Origin: Solitalea koreensis
Lineage (GTDB): Bacteria; Bacteroidota; Bacteroidia; Sphingobacteriales; Sphingobacteriaceae
DNA: 64,000 nucleotides
Direction: 5' to 3'
Assembly: GCF_900182575.1 (NCBI RefSeq)
Contig: NZ_FXSZ01000002.1
Span: 310,001 to 374,000, forward strand
Below, piece after piece: positions 44,550 to 54,349 of the stretch (position 1 is its first letter; every line of letters begins with the position of its first letter). Position numbers and translations under genes: made by a program. The notes below the pieces were generated by a model. It ran no database searches and was not told the DNA's origin. It saw only the letters and a program-made list of their open reading frames with translations.

Positions 44550-47500
44550 TTATAACACTATCCAGTCTAAATACCCACTGTAAAAATCATCCACCGTTAA
44601 TATTTTTGAACGCTCTGCCCCTGAAATGGTTGTTATGGCTTGACCGTATGAATCCTGAATGGTGATTGTGCCGGAACTTTGAGAAATCGCACTGCTTCCG
44701 TCTATTTTGCCGTTGTATCTGCATATAAAATAAACCTTACCAATTGGTGCATCATCGGGAAGCATTATGTACACGTTATTTGAACCGTTTCTAACGTTTA
44801 TGATAGTCTGGTGCTTGGTAGCTTGATAGTTTCCAAATGTATTCACCTTACTAAAAGCCGTTCCAAGTATGCGCTTGTCATTCAAATGCAACCCACGTTC
44901 CCCAATAGAAACCCCACCAATATCAGCCCCGTAGCCAGTGGAGCCATCGTAAAAGTCAATGTTATCATCAAAATTTATCCGTTTGGCGCCTGAAGAATCG
45001 TAAAAGGAAAGCGTGTTATTAGTGGAATCAATTACAATACGCTTCCCGGTGGCAGCACTTTTCAGGGTGGCTTTTGTCATTACTACCTGACCGTCATTGG
45101 TCACAACGAAAGGTGCAATTGCCCTGTTAGCATAGGTGTCACCCGCCCAAAATCGCACATCAGAAGAACCGCCCCCGTTTCCGGTGATACCTGCATTTAC
45201 TCCGGCATCATTACCCAACTTAATGGTTCCGGTCGTCACCATTCCACCGTCAATGGTCGTCTTTGTGCTGTCAGCTATTTGTTGGTTAACATCCTCCGGC
45301 GCAGGTGTCCAGTCGGTTGGCTTGTTGCCTTTAAAAACTCCAACGGCATGAAATTGCCATGTTCCAGAAACAGAATTAATACCAAAGGTTATAAACCTTA
45401 CAATGCCTGAAGCATCTGTGGAAAATGTATTCCAATACATTTTCCACCCATCCCCTAAGTCAATAGCAGGGCTACTGTCATCCAGCCTGTAAAAAGTATT
45501 ATCCCAACCACCAAATGCGAAATATCCACCTGTACCTATTCGCTTGGCAATAACCATAAAAACCACTTCGGAATTAATAAGCAGGTCAGATACATTGAAT
45601 TCATATTGAAACTCGCCAACGCCTGAAGGCCTTGAATACTCCACTACAGTTCCGAATTTAGCATCAGAAACTAATGTACTTGTAGCATCTCCACGATAAC
45701 CTCGTATTGCATCTTTTACTCTTGATTTAAGTACATAGTTCCTGCTTCCTACCCTCACATTATCAACCGCAGCCTTCGCCGCATCACTTACATTCTTCAA
45801 TAACTCCGTTTTCGCATCATAATACGCCTTAAACTTTGCCCTGAAGGTGCTGCCTACAATTACGCTATTAGCGTTCAAGTCGGCGAAATAAGGCACAAGG
45901 TAGGATTCCAATGAGCCGTATGCTGTGGTATAATCGGATGAAGAAACGCCGTAAGTACCCGCTTGACTTTCAATAATTGGCTTTTCGCCAACAATAACAC
46001 CCCATTCTTTTGCCATTTCCGATTTTTCAATCGGGGTTAACATGTTGTCATTCGACAAGTCAGCAAGTAAGCTGTTTGCTGTATTGGCTGAAGTTTGTGC
46101 GTCATTAGCTGCTGTTTGCGCTGTATTTATCCCCGCTTGTACGTCCTCCGGTGCAGGTGTCCAGTCGGTGTCCTTATTGCCGTATTCCAGTTTAATGTTT
46201 CTGATCTGAAGCGTAGCATTTAAGCCGTCTGTACTTCCATTGTGATCAAAACGCATTTGGGCTGAAGTAACAATTGAGGCGGGAACCGTAAACTTAATAA
46301 CAATTTTATTCCATACGCCTACGCCTGCTGTATAACCTGTGTACATTACGAATCCTTCAGTTGGGTAGTTTCCACTTAATATAATTAGTTCGGTTGAATT
46401 AACATTAGATGAGGATTTTGCCTCAAAACTAACAACCATTTCCTTGCCTGCAACATACTGGAAGGAAGGGCTGAAAATAAAATCTTCGCCAGAAATTGCT
46501 ATTGTTTTTGAAAACTCATTGCCTGTACGGCTCGTAAAACCGGACCATCCATTGCCATTGCTTGACCCTATCGCTAAATTCCTGCCCCCCACCTTCAAAT
46601 TATTCACCGCCGTATTTGCATAAGCTTTAGCCGCATCACTTACAAGCTTTAACAGAGCTACCTTCGCATCATAATACGCCTTAAAATTTGCCCTGAAGGT
46701 GCTGCCTACAATTACGCTATTAGCGTTCAAGTCGGCGAAATAAGGCACAAGGTAGGATTCCAATGAGCCGTATGCTGTGGTATAATCGGATGAAGAAACG
46801 CCGTAAGTACCCGCTTGACTTTCAATAATTGGCTTTTCGCCAACAATAACCCCCCATTCTTTTGCCATTTCCGATTTTTCAATCGGGGTTAACAGGTTGT
46901 CATTCGACAAGTCAGCAAGTAAGCTGTTAGCTGTGTTTGCTGAAGCCTGTGCGTTATTCGCTGCTGTTTGTGCTGTTGCTGCGTTGGTTAAAGCCGTGTT
47001 TGCAGTCGTATCATCCGTGTACTTACTCGCCTTCACCCAATCGGCAGAATTGTAGGATTGTACAGCGGTTTTAGCCGTTTGGCAGCGCATAATATCGCCC
47101 GAAGTGCCTTGCACCCACAAATCTCCCACATCATATGGCACAACAGGCGTAGTAGCAAACACCCTGCGTTTGCCGTCTGCTGTGTCTTGCGCTTGCTGCG
47201 CGTTGGCTAAAGCTGCCGTTATATCTGCATCACTTATCTTTTGCCATGAATAAACGCCCGTTACCACCTGAAAACGGTAGGCGTAACCGGTATTCGTATC
47301 ATAAAACAAATCCCCCAAATGCTGATCTTTAACGGCATTGGTTGCCCAATCAGAGGCAGGAACATTCCCCAATGTAGGTACATAACCATAAAACCATGTC
47401 GTCACGTTCCCGTCAATTTGACTTTGAAGGTCATTTTTTATAGAATTTACAAAGCCATTGGTGGCGTAAACTGATAAATCCGGCTTATCGGTAAGGTTGT

Positions 47501-49496
47501 TGTAACCACTGGAATTGTTGCCAAAGGTGATTTTTCCGCTGATTTCGCCCGTGTCCAAGTCAAACCAAGTCAATCCGTCAGCACTTGAAATTTTGCCGGT
47601 GGTAATGGATTTGCCACTGATCAATGTTGAGCCGTACAATAAAGAAATTTCACGGTAGTTATTGACAACGGAATGCAGAATGCCGATTAGGAAATGGTAA
47701 TAACCCGTATCCTGCTCTACCGTTATTTGGGAAGCACTCAAAACAAAGGTGGCGGCGGTGGTGGTTTTATTACATCGGGCATACACATAGTAAGCCGTAC
47801 CGTTCACCAGCCCGGCAAAGGTTTGTCCGGAAAAGTTCCAGGTCTTTATCGAATCGGCAATGGCATAATGTTCAAGCACCCCACCACCTGCGCTCAGCTG
47901 TGAAACATTGCCCTGGTAATTGGGCGCAAACAAAACTCCTTTTAACAGGAAATTGCCCGATTTGGCCCCTACAGATAACAATGAGGTTTCAATTGAAAGC
48001 GGCCTGATCTTGTCGGTAAAATAGCCGTCGGTGTCAAACACCATGCCCTGCAATTCCTGCGTAGTCCGCCAGCTCCTTCTTGCTCGGTTCACGTTGGAAA
48101 GGCTGTTCAGGTCAATTACTCTTTTGGCTTGTTCCTGGGCAGCCAGCACGCGATTAAGAATCGTTGGCTGAACCACCTCAGCCAGTTCAATTTGATAATC
48201 AAACCCGTTGGTCAGCGAACGGTTGAGCGCCACAATCCGGATCAGCTTGTTAATGCCCAAAGGCGCATCCACAATGGTTACGTTATCCCCAACATTCAGC
48301 GATATGCTGTTCGCTTGGGCATGAATAGGATCAAGCACTACCGAGTAACTTACTCGTGGAGAACTGTTTTGGCTTAAATATTCGTTGGCCTTAGTTACCA
48401 GTTCCGCCTCTGCTGCATCAATGTACGACTGAGGCATTTTAATATCCGTCAGCACGTATTTGTCGCCAATGGCAGGCTTTAACAAAGTGGAAGGTAATTC
48501 CAACGCCTTTTCATCTTTATTCTGAATGATGGTAAACTCTTTAGTGGTATTATTGAAGCTGGCAATCTCAAATTCATACCCGGCCAATTGCCCGGTATTG
48601 AACGTGAGCTTTGCCGTTATGCCTGGCAACAATTGAGCATTCACATCAAAGTCGATAGCAGCATCGCTAAACTTGTAGATGCTTGATCCGTTCACCGCAG
48701 AAACGGTTCCCACGCGTTGCGGATAAACATCTTCAAATAGTTGAGTAGCCTCTATGGTGCCGTATTGCGAGGTATTCTGCTCTACATACAAGGCTCCCGC
48801 CGTCATACGCAGGCGTTTGGCATAATTGCGATAATCGCCCGGCAGATTGGTTGAGGAACCGAAAGCGTACAACCGGGTAATAATGTTTGTACTATCCTTG
48901 GTGGTACGGCTAATTTCATACAGCCCATTGCCTTGCCCGTAACTAAACGTTAACGGGTTTGTTTGCTCTTTTTTGGAGAGGTTGATCGATTTTCCATCGA
49001 ACCAAAACTCCGTGTTAAATTCCGAAGCCAAACGAGCCAAAGCCGCCAAACAGTTTTCACCGGAAAAAGTCAGGTTCTTGTATTCCGAGTTGACCACTTC
49101 GCCCGCCGACCAGCCGGAGCTAACCCGGTTCGCATTGGCCACAATCAGGTTTAAAAAATCCTGCAGATTGCCCATTAAGGAGAAATCGGCTTCTTTCAGC
49201 GCATTCAGCGCATCCAAAAAGAAGAATTGAATTTTCCCCAATTCATAAGCCACACTTTCAAAGGTGGCGGTATAGCGGTACTCCAAACTTGACACCTTTT
49301 GCACCGCAGGCATTTGGTTCAGGTAATACGTCTCTCCATACACCAACACCGTATCACCAATGGTAAAATCTACAGCCTCGGCCAATGTGAAACTCATTTG
49401 CACCACGTTTTCACCCATTATGCGTTGCCTCAACAGTCCACCTTCAGGGCGAACCGTTGCAATAGTGGTTGATCCTCGTTTTATATCGTAATTCAT
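44550..49496 (-). CDS. Giant tail-tip/hub and receptor-binding protein
   Basis: This 1648-residue protein ends the tail operon. The first 450 or so residues look like a baseplate-hub/tail-lysin type domain (YLNQMPAV, FWFDGKSINLSKK, then a beta-rich ring). The centre has alternating fibre-like segments (GDLFYDTNTGYAYRF and GDLWVQGTSGD) and two near-identical modules (about residues 853-944 and 1137-1228) each followed by a different carbohydrate-binding-like beta domain. The last 250 residues resemble a fibre tip. It probably reaches the host surface and decides host range. It overlaps the distal tail gene by four bases. Confidence 0.8.
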   Translation of the reverse strand: MNYDIKRGSTTIATVRPEGGLLRQRIMGENVVQMSFTLAEAVDFTIGDTVLVYGETYYLNQMPAVQKVSSLEYRYTATFESVAYELGKIQFFFLDALNALKEADFSLMGNLQDFLNLIVANANRVSSGWSAGEVVNSEYKNLTFSGENCLAALARLASEFNTEFWFDGKSINLSKKEQTNPLTFSYGQGNGLYEISRTTKDSTNIITRLYAFGSSTNLPGDYRNYAKRLRMTAGALYVEQNTSQYGTIEATQLFEDVYPQRVGTVSAVNGSSIYKFSDAAIDFDVNAQLLPGITAKLTFNTGQLAGYEFEIASFNNTTKEFTIIQNKDEKALELPSTLLKPAIGDKYVLTDIKMPQSYIDAAEAELVTKANEYLSQNSSPRVSYSVVLDPIHAQANSISLNVGDNVTIVDAPLGINKLIRIVALNRSLTNGFDYQIELAEVVQPTILNRVLAAQEQAKRVIDLNSLSNVNRARRSWRTTQELQGMVFDTDGYFTDKIRPLSIETSLLSVGAKSGNFLLKGVLFAPNYQGNVSQLSAGGGVLEHYAIADSIKTWNFSGQTFAGLVNGTAYYVYARCNKTTTAATFVLSASQITVEQDTGYYHFLIGILHSVVNNYREISLLYGSTLISGKSITTGKISSADGLTWFDLDTGEISGKITFGNNSSGYNNLTDKPDLSVYATNGFVNSIKNDLQSQIDGNVTTWFYGYVPTLGNVPASDWATNAVKDQHLGDLFYDTNTGYAYRFQVVTGVYSWQKISDADITAALANAQQAQDTADGKRRVFATTPVVPYDVGDLWVQGTSGDIMRCQTAKTAVQSYNSADWVKASKYTDDTTANTALTNAATAQTAANNAQASANTANSLLADLSNDNLLTPIEKSEMAKEWGVIVGEKPIIESQAGTYGVSSSDYTTAYGSLESYLVPYFADLNANSVIVGSTFRANFKAYYDAKVALLKLVSDAAKAYANTAVNNLKVGGRNLAIGSSNGNGWSGFTSRTGNEFSKTIAISGEDFIFSPSFQYVAGKEMVVSFEAKSSSNVNSTELIILSGNYPTEGFVMYTGYTAGVGVWNKIVIKFTVPASIVTSAQMRFDHNGSTDGLNATLQIRNIKLEYGNKDTDWTPAPEDVQAGINTAQTAANDAQTSANTANSLLADLSNDNMLTPIEKSEMAKEWGVIVGEKPIIESQAGTYGVSSSDYTTAYGSLESYLVPYFADLNANSVIVGSTFRAKFKAYYDAKTELLKNVSDAAKAAVDNVRVGSRNYVLKSRVKDAIRGYRGDATSTLVSDAKFGTVVEYSRPSGVGEFQYEFNVSDLLINSEVVFMVIAKRIGTGGYFAFGGWDNTFYRLDDSSPAIDLGDGWKMYWNTFSTDASGIVRFITFGINSVSGTWQFHAVGVFKGNKPTDWTPAPEDVNQQIADSTKTTIDGGMVTTGTIKLGNDAGVNAGITGNGGGSSDVRFWAGDTYANRAIAPFVVTNDGQVVMTKATLKSAATGKRIVIDSTNNTLSFYDSSGAKRINFDDNIDFYDGSTGYGADIGGVSIGERGLHLNDKRILGTAFSKVNTFGNYQATKHQTIINVRNGSNNVYIMLPDDAPIGKVYFICRYNGKIDGSSAISQSSGTITIQDSYGQAITTISGAERSKILTVDDFYSGYLDWIVL
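45813..46938 (-). repeat. Direct repeat pair within the tail-tip gene
   Basis: About 270 bases at 45813-46086 recur almost unchanged at 46665-46938, offset by exactly 852 bases (284 codons). I counted only a few substitutions in the core. The reading frame is kept, so recombination would remove or add one whole module. Confidence 0.9.
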
Positions 49497-49918
49497 AATG
49501 TAGAGCCTTTCACTTTTAATGTTAATTCAAAACTTACCACTACTACCGATACGCCTTTAAGTGTTTGGCTTTCCTTTTTCCAGTTGCTGCTTTTGAGATA
49601 AAAAACCTGATAGGTTTTGCCGTGATCAACTACCTGAAAGTTTTGCCAGCTGGGTAATTGAAGCTGGGCAAGCAGCGCATTGCGCCGTGTCCAGTATTGC
49701 GTATCGGAAGTAGCTGCGATCACGCACTGAAGTGTCACTTCAGCATCGTTAAACATGGGTGCACTCAAATCATATTCAATTCCGTTTTGCTCCGGCCAAT
49801 TGTGCGACAATGACTCTTTTCGCTCAGGCATAATTAAAAAGCCTGACGTATCCTGAATGATGAGCCCGTAGGCACTGCCTACATCGTTGCCGTTTAAAAA
49901 ATAATTGCCTGTTACCAT
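49493..49918 (-). CDS. Distal tail (Dit-like) protein
   Basis: The 141-residue beta-rich protein sits between the tape measure and the tail-tip genes, which is the usual place of the distal tail protein that closes the tube and carries the hub. Its N-terminal half (IIQDTSGFLIMPERKES) and the closing VVSFELTLKVKGS strands fit the small Dit class. The assignment is mainly by position. Its stop overlaps the next start by four bases. Confidence 0.6.
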   Translation of the reverse strand: MVTGNYFLNGNDVGSAYGLIIQDTSGFLIMPERKESLSHNWPEQNGIEYDLSAPMFNDAEVTLQCVIAATSDTQYWTRRNALLAQLQLPSWQNFQVVDHGKTYQVFYLKSSNWKKESQTLKGVSVVVVSFELTLKVKGSTL

Positions 49919-49922
49919 CGTT

Positions 49923-52900
49923 TTATCTTCCTAATGACCTCAAATCAGCGTTGCTGTCCATTTTCTTATCTATTGATTTCAGCGAAGTATCAACCGATTT
50001 AATAGTATCGGCAGTGATTCGCGTATTCACCTCAATCATTCGCATGGTTTCGTGCTGGGCTTTTATTTCCGCCATTTGGCTTTGCATACTCAAGCCGTGC
50101 TCCTTCAAAATACTGTTGGTATCGAGCTGCGTAATGCGCAAGCCTCCGAATTGACCCGCCAATAAATCAGCCTGCTCGGCGCTGATGCCATTAATTGCTC
50201 CGGCTAAACCTTTTTGATCAGGCGCATTTTTATCTCCAGTGAAATCAACATCGAATGCAGAGGTCATGGCATCCCATTGCCCTTTCAAACTTTCTGCAAT
50301 GGCGACTGACTTAGTTCTTAATTCATCAATTTCACCTTGACTGTACTTCCCATCAGAGCCAGCCTTAGCCAAATCGTCATAAAGCGGCTTCATTGCTTCC
50401 TCAATAGCTTTGTATTTAAAAGTATTGACAATGGCTTTTTTCAGAATGCTTTCAAAAGAATCCGCAAAGTCTGCAGCTGCGAGCTTCCCATTCTCAAACA
50501 ATCCTGAAAAGGCATCACTCAGCCTTTCTACAGAAGTACCCGTTAGCATCTCATTCAATTGAGCTGTCACCTCCTCAATATCAACTCCTGTTTTCTGAAG
50601 CTCTTCTCTTAACTTTTTAAGCTGGTCGAAATCTTCTTTTGATGCGCCTTTCAATTTGCCCTGCAAATCCAGCTGTTCCATGGCTGCGAAGTCTTTGCCT
50701 CCAAGGCTGGCCATGATATCCCAGGTTTTTGCTTTGCGCAACCAAGTGCCATGCTTGTAACCAACCCCATCAACAAACTGCTCTCCCTGTAATGAAGCAA
50801 ATATTTTATCGTAGGCCTTTTGCAGCTCAGGACTTTGTTTTTTCATGAGCTCCAGCTGATCCACCAACCCTTTGTAGCTGGTTTTACCACGACGAACCTC
50901 ATCACGCTCACGTTGGCGCAATAACGCCTGGTAATCTCGCTCTCCTTTCACGGCCGAAGCTTGATAGTCGTTCATGTATTTAAAAGCAGCTTCCTTAGCA
51001 GCTTTTAACCCTTTGAAATATCCGGCAATGCCATTGATCACCGATAAAGCGGCTCCGGCAATACCTGCTCCAGCCATTACTTTACCAAACGCATCACCTT
51101 TTTCATCGGCTTTTTTGTAAGCTTCCTTTTGTCGCTGTATCTCTGCGAAACCAGTAATTACATTTGAAACTGTTCCCAATATGTTGGCAAAATTCCCGTC
51201 AATATCCTGCAAGGCATCCGCGATATTTCGCATTGAGTCGGCAGCGGCCTCAAGCCGTTCAGGCAACCGCGCGTTTAATGAACTTTTAGCCTCTTTTAGC
51301 TTATCCGCAATTTCTTTGGCGAACTCTGCACTAATTCTCCCTGCATTTACAGCTGCCGCAAGCATGTCTTCAGCATTGGCAATAACCACCTTTGCCGAAG
51401 CATCACTCATACTATCAATGCCTTTATATAATTTTTTGTAGGCGTCAAGCTTTTGAATGTTGGCATCATCGAGGGCATTTAATTCATCTTTATGATTGCC
51501 TGTTAACTGGGCAATATGATTGGCTTTATCTTTCGCCGAAAGAACAGGGTCCGCTTCGAGTATTTTTTTGTCAGCCTCGTATTGCGCTGATAAACTCTTT
51601 CGCTTTTGAAGATAATTCTGAGTGTCTTCAAGCAATTTTTTTAGATATGCCTGGTAATCCTGCGCAGCCTTTTGTCTTTTTTCGTACTCCGCTTTCAGTC
51701 CATCCTGCTCATCATCAAAAGCTTCTTTATCCGCTTTTTCTTTCGCTTCTCGTGCTTTTTTTGCTGCGGTTGCTGCTTTTTTAGCCGCCTCCTCAGCTGC
51801 TTTCGCCGCCGCCTCACGACTTTTAACGGTAACCGTTTCAACCAATTTCGATTGCCCGGCGAATTTTACCAAAAAGGCAGATTGACCATTCAATATTTTT
51901 TCTTGATCATCCAGATCTTTCAGCGCAGCTTGGGCTCGTACATCACTTGAACGCTTACGCTCTGCAACGGTAATCGTACCTCCAGCAATACCTAAACTAC
52001 TACTGCCTGAGAATGAAGTATCTCCTTCTTTTTCTGCCCGCCGTTTTTCATTTATGTTAGCATTTCGAATTTTTTGCCTTTGAAAATCAATGTCAAGCCT
52101 CTTCGCCTCAACCTCATCTAGTTTATCCTTAGCCGCTTTGGCTCTCGACGTTGCTAAAATGGAAGCAGTCAACTCCTCATAGGTTTTCTTTTCTTCCCCG
52201 TTTAAAATGGCTTGAATTTGAGCGTTGGCAAACGCTTTAGGGTATTCAGCCCTTAACGCCTTGGCGGCTGCAACCCGCTGTTCCATTGATGAGGATACAT
52301 CGGTAGCCGCTTTATATAATATTTTAAGTGTCGAAATTTCTTGCCCGGCTTGCTTACTGGCCTTTCCCATTACTTCATTTAACGCCTTGAAATTTGCAAC
52401 CGATTGACTTATGGCATCCTTTCCTTTAAATAAAGAGCCAATGAAATTGCCAATTTCCTTACCGTAAACAGTAAGCAAAGTAACGACCACCGATAGCGCC
52501 GTCCCCCAGCTAAACAAACCACTCACTAATTGCTTCCAAACAGGCACAGCAGTGCCGCCACTTGCTACTAGCTGAGTATTTGCTACCCTTAACCTCCCAA
52601 TTTCATCTATAAGTATGGGCAAGTTGTTAGATACCGCCATAAACCCTGTTTGAGCCGAATACGTAAAGGCGGGAAGCTCTCTTGATATTTGGTTAATGGA
52701 GCTTTGCAAACCATTGGCCGACCGTGCTGCTTTTGGCATTGTTGAGCTTTCCAGTTTTTGCAACTCTGAATTAACAAGCTTCATTTCACTGCGCAGCTCC
52801 CGCTCTTTTACAATCAAATCTTGATGCGACTTAAGGAGGGAATTTTTGTCAATGGCTCCACTTCTATATTGTGCACTTAATGCTTTCTCTTCCGCCGCAA

Positions 52901-53126
52901 TCCCTTTGATCTCTAAATTTATTGCAGCAAGGCGCCCCGTAAAAGCATCAGCTTGTATTAAATTACTGGCAATAGAAGCTGCTGTTGCGCGAAATGCATC
53001 TGCAGTTTTCTTTGCCGCCTCTTGAGCAGTTGTATTTACCCCTCTTAAATTGGCCTTAATCGCGTCCGTCTCCGATTTAACTTCGGGGTCGTTCAGGTTA
53101 AAATTTACGTCCAGTTCTAAGCTCAT
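49923..53126 (-). CDS. Tail tape measure protein
   Basis: The 1067-residue protein is mostly coiled coil, with an Ala/Lys-rich stretch near residues 430-465, two hydrophobic segments (about 205-230 and 690-715), and long helical C-terminal repeats. This is the standard layout of tape measure proteins, which set tail length and help DNA entry. If tail length scales at about 1.5 angstrom per residue, the tail would be roughly 150 nm; this is a rule-of-thumb estimate. It starts inside the end of the T-like frame by four bases. Confidence 0.92.
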   Translation of the reverse strand: MSLELDVNFNLNDPEVKSETDAIKANLRGVNTTAQEAAKKTADAFRATAASIASNLIQADAFTGRLAAINLEIKGIAAEEKALSAQYRSGAIDKNSLLKSHQDLIVKERELRSEMKLVNSELQKLESSTMPKAARSANGLQSSINQISRELPAFTYSAQTGFMAVSNNLPILIDEIGRLRVANTQLVASGGTAVPVWKQLVSGLFSWGTALSVVVTLLTVYGKEIGNFIGSLFKGKDAISQSVANFKALNEVMGKASKQAGQEISTLKILYKAATDVSSSMEQRVAAAKALRAEYPKAFANAQIQAILNGEEKKTYEELTASILATSRAKAAKDKLDEVEAKRLDIDFQRQKIRNANINEKRRAEKEGDTSFSGSSSLGIAGGTITVAERKRSSDVRAQAALKDLDDQEKILNGQSAFLVKFAGQSKLVETVTVKSREAAAKAAEEAAKKAATAAKKAREAKEKADKEAFDDEQDGLKAEYEKRQKAAQDYQAYLKKLLEDTQNYLQKRKSLSAQYEADKKILEADPVLSAKDKANHIAQLTGNHKDELNALDDANIQKLDAYKKLYKGIDSMSDASAKVVIANAEDMLAAAVNAGRISAEFAKEIADKLKEAKSSLNARLPERLEAAADSMRNIADALQDIDGNFANILGTVSNVITGFAEIQRQKEAYKKADEKGDAFGKVMAGAGIAGAALSVINGIAGYFKGLKAAKEAAFKYMNDYQASAVKGERDYQALLRQRERDEVRRGKTSYKGLVDQLELMKKQSPELQKAYDKIFASLQGEQFVDGVGYKHGTWLRKAKTWDIMASLGGKDFAAMEQLDLQGKLKGASKEDFDQLKKLREELQKTGVDIEEVTAQLNEMLTGTSVERLSDAFSGLFENGKLAAADFADSFESILKKAIVNTFKYKAIEEAMKPLYDDLAKAGSDGKYSQGEIDELRTKSVAIAESLKGQWDAMTSAFDVDFTGDKNAPDQKGLAGAINGISAEQADLLAGQFGGLRITQLDTNSILKEHGLSMQSQMAEIKAQHETMRMIEVNTRITADTIKSVDTSLKSIDKKMDSNADLRSLGR

Positions 53127-53515
53127 AAGTTCAATAGTTTGGCAAGCTCGCTGCCGCTTACTTTTTTGGGTTGTTTCTTTTGGCGTTTAAAGCCCGGTGC
53201 ATCGGCCAGCATCATTCGTATATTGATCCAGCTAATGCCCCACATGATATAGTGATAAGTCCAGCCTGTTTTTTCAGTTACAGCCATGATCACTCCCCAG
53301 AGGCTATGAAGGCCTGTTGCCTTTAACTCCTCTCGGTCTCCTGACTCAGATTCGGTTCGGTCATCTTCAGATGACGTGTCAATCTGATAGTATTCAAAAA
53401 ATCCGCTGTGCCTCCATGCAATACCACCATTTGCATAATGGTATAAAGTGACCTGATAGGCATTCTCCATTTTAGCCAGGCTGCAAGTGGTCGGGCCAAG
53501 ATTTTCCCGCTCCAA
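53123..53515 (-). CDS. Tail assembly chaperone, T-like part (probably made by -1 frameshift)
   Basis: This frame begins with a TTG at 53515 (open from 53554) and lies in the -1 frame relative to the 160-residue upstream gene, overlapping it by about 190 bases. Its unique C-terminal part (about 65 residues, WGVIMAVTEKTGWTYHYIMWGISW and a basic tail) looks like the tape-measure-binding T domain of lambda-type G/GT chaperones. I think it is not an independent gene but the downstream half of a fusion of about 227 residues. Confidence 0.6.
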   Translation of the reverse strand: MERENLGPTTCSLAKMENAYQVTLYHYANGGIAWRHSGFFEYYQIDTSSEDDRTESESGDREELKATGLHSLWGVIMAVTEKTGWTYHYIMWGISWINIRMMLADAPGFKRQKKQPKKVSGSELAKLLNL

Positions 53516-53805
53516 TAGCCGTTCAAAATCACGTGGGCAACCAACAAGGCTATCTTACTTCCATGCATGGCCTGCAATTTCAGCAGATCATTCATGTCGA
53601 GGTCGTCTAGTTTTTTGTCTTCTATACCCATGCTTAGGTAAATGCGGCTAATACGTAGCGAAGTGCCAAGCTTTGGCATCGGTACAGGCAGCGTCATCGT
53701 TTTTTTACCGAATACTCTTAAAAAAAGAGGCGTTTGAACTTTCACCCGAACGCCTCTTTCTAATAATGTATCAGCGGCCTTTTGCTCTATGCTGATGTTA
53801 TCCAT
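53323..53805 (-). CDS. Tail assembly chaperone, G-like protein
   Basis: The 160-residue protein lies directly between the tail tube gene and the tape measure gene, where lambda G sits. It opens with a polar domain, then helices rich in Leu and Ala (MNDLLKLQAMHGSKIALLVAHVILN). It probably coats the tape measure during tail assembly and is absent from the finished tail. A slippery T TTT TTG at 53401-53395 lies at codons 135-137, so a fraction of ribosomes could continue into the T-like frame. Confidence 0.7.
   Translation of the reverse strand: MDNISIEQKAADTLLERGVRVKVQTPLFLRVFGKKTMTLPVPMPKLGTSLRISRIYLSMGIEDKKLDDLDMNDLLKLQAMHGSKIALLVAHVILNGYWSGKILARPLAAWLKWRMPIRSLYTIMQMVVLHGGTADFLNTIRLTRHLKMTEPNLSQETERS
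53360..53401 (-). promoter_or_regulatory. Candidate -1 frameshift signal
   Basis: On the minus strand the heptamer T TTT TTG (53401-53395) is in the upstream reading frame. A stem GTCATC / GATGAC with a TGAA loop (53375-53360) follows after a 19-base spacer. The heptamer form is canonical, but the spacer is longer than the usual 5-9 bases. Confidence 0.45.
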
Positions 53806-53810
53806 TCTTA

Positions 53811-54314
53811 CTAAACTGGTTTACCATAAGAAATAGGAGAAGTGGCTGTTTTAGTTGGCTGCAACACCACGCCTTTTACTTTAATTACGTTCACCTCATC
53901 GCGGGTAAACACGCCTTGTATACGTGCCATTACCTGAACACGGGGAAATTGCCATACTGAGTCCTGAAGGTCAGTGATCTCAAAAGATTTTTCGATAATC
54001 GGAGTAAGCTCTGGAGCGTTCCAAATCTTATTGGGATCTGTACCGGTAACCGTACCGCCCATCAAATCCATCATTACATCAGGATCATGGGTTAACAAAT
54101 CGAACTCAAGTGTGGTTTCACCATTCTTTTGGGTAACATACACAGGCGAGCTTTTGCCCTCAGCCATGATGTTGTTTACCGAGAAGTCGCCCTGCGTTAC
54201 ACGGATTGTGTTTTCGCGAACATCTCCCGGCGAAGTAAGCACGGTGCCCATGCCGCCATCCACAGCAATTGCACCTAGCTTAAATGTTTTGGTTCCTATT
54301 GAAAAAGTTGCCAT
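53811..54314 (-). CDS. Major tail tube protein
   Basis: The 167-residue beta-rich protein (TKTFKLGAIAVDGGMGTVL at the start, FEITDLQDSVWQFPRVQVMARIQGVF in the second half, and a final VKGVVLQPTKT) sits immediately before the chaperone pair and the tape measure gene. Size, composition and place match siphovirus tail tube subunits. It is likely the most abundant tail protein. There is no sheath gene next to it, which argues for a non-contractile tail. Confidence 0.8.
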   Translation of the reverse strand: MATFSIGTKTFKLGAIAVDGGMGTVLTSPGDVRENTIRVTQGDFSVNNIMAEGKSSPVYVTQKNGETTLEFDLLTHDPDVMMDLMGGTVTGTDPNKIWNAPELTPIIEKSFEITDLQDSVWQFPRVQVMARIQGVFTRDEVNVIKVKGVVLQPTKTATSPISYGKPV

Positions 54315-54349
54315 TTAATAACTATTTAAAGGGTTTTAAAATCTGTTAA

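Noticed and set aside
47694..48377. Forward open frames inside the tail-tip gene
   Set aside because: Low-complexity shadows of the real minus-strand gene without start context or family likeness.
53123..53515. Independent gene starting at TTG 53515
   Set aside because: The start is TTG inside a 190-base overlap with a well-formed upstream gene, the frame is open further upstream, and the place and frame offset fit a lambda-type frameshift product.
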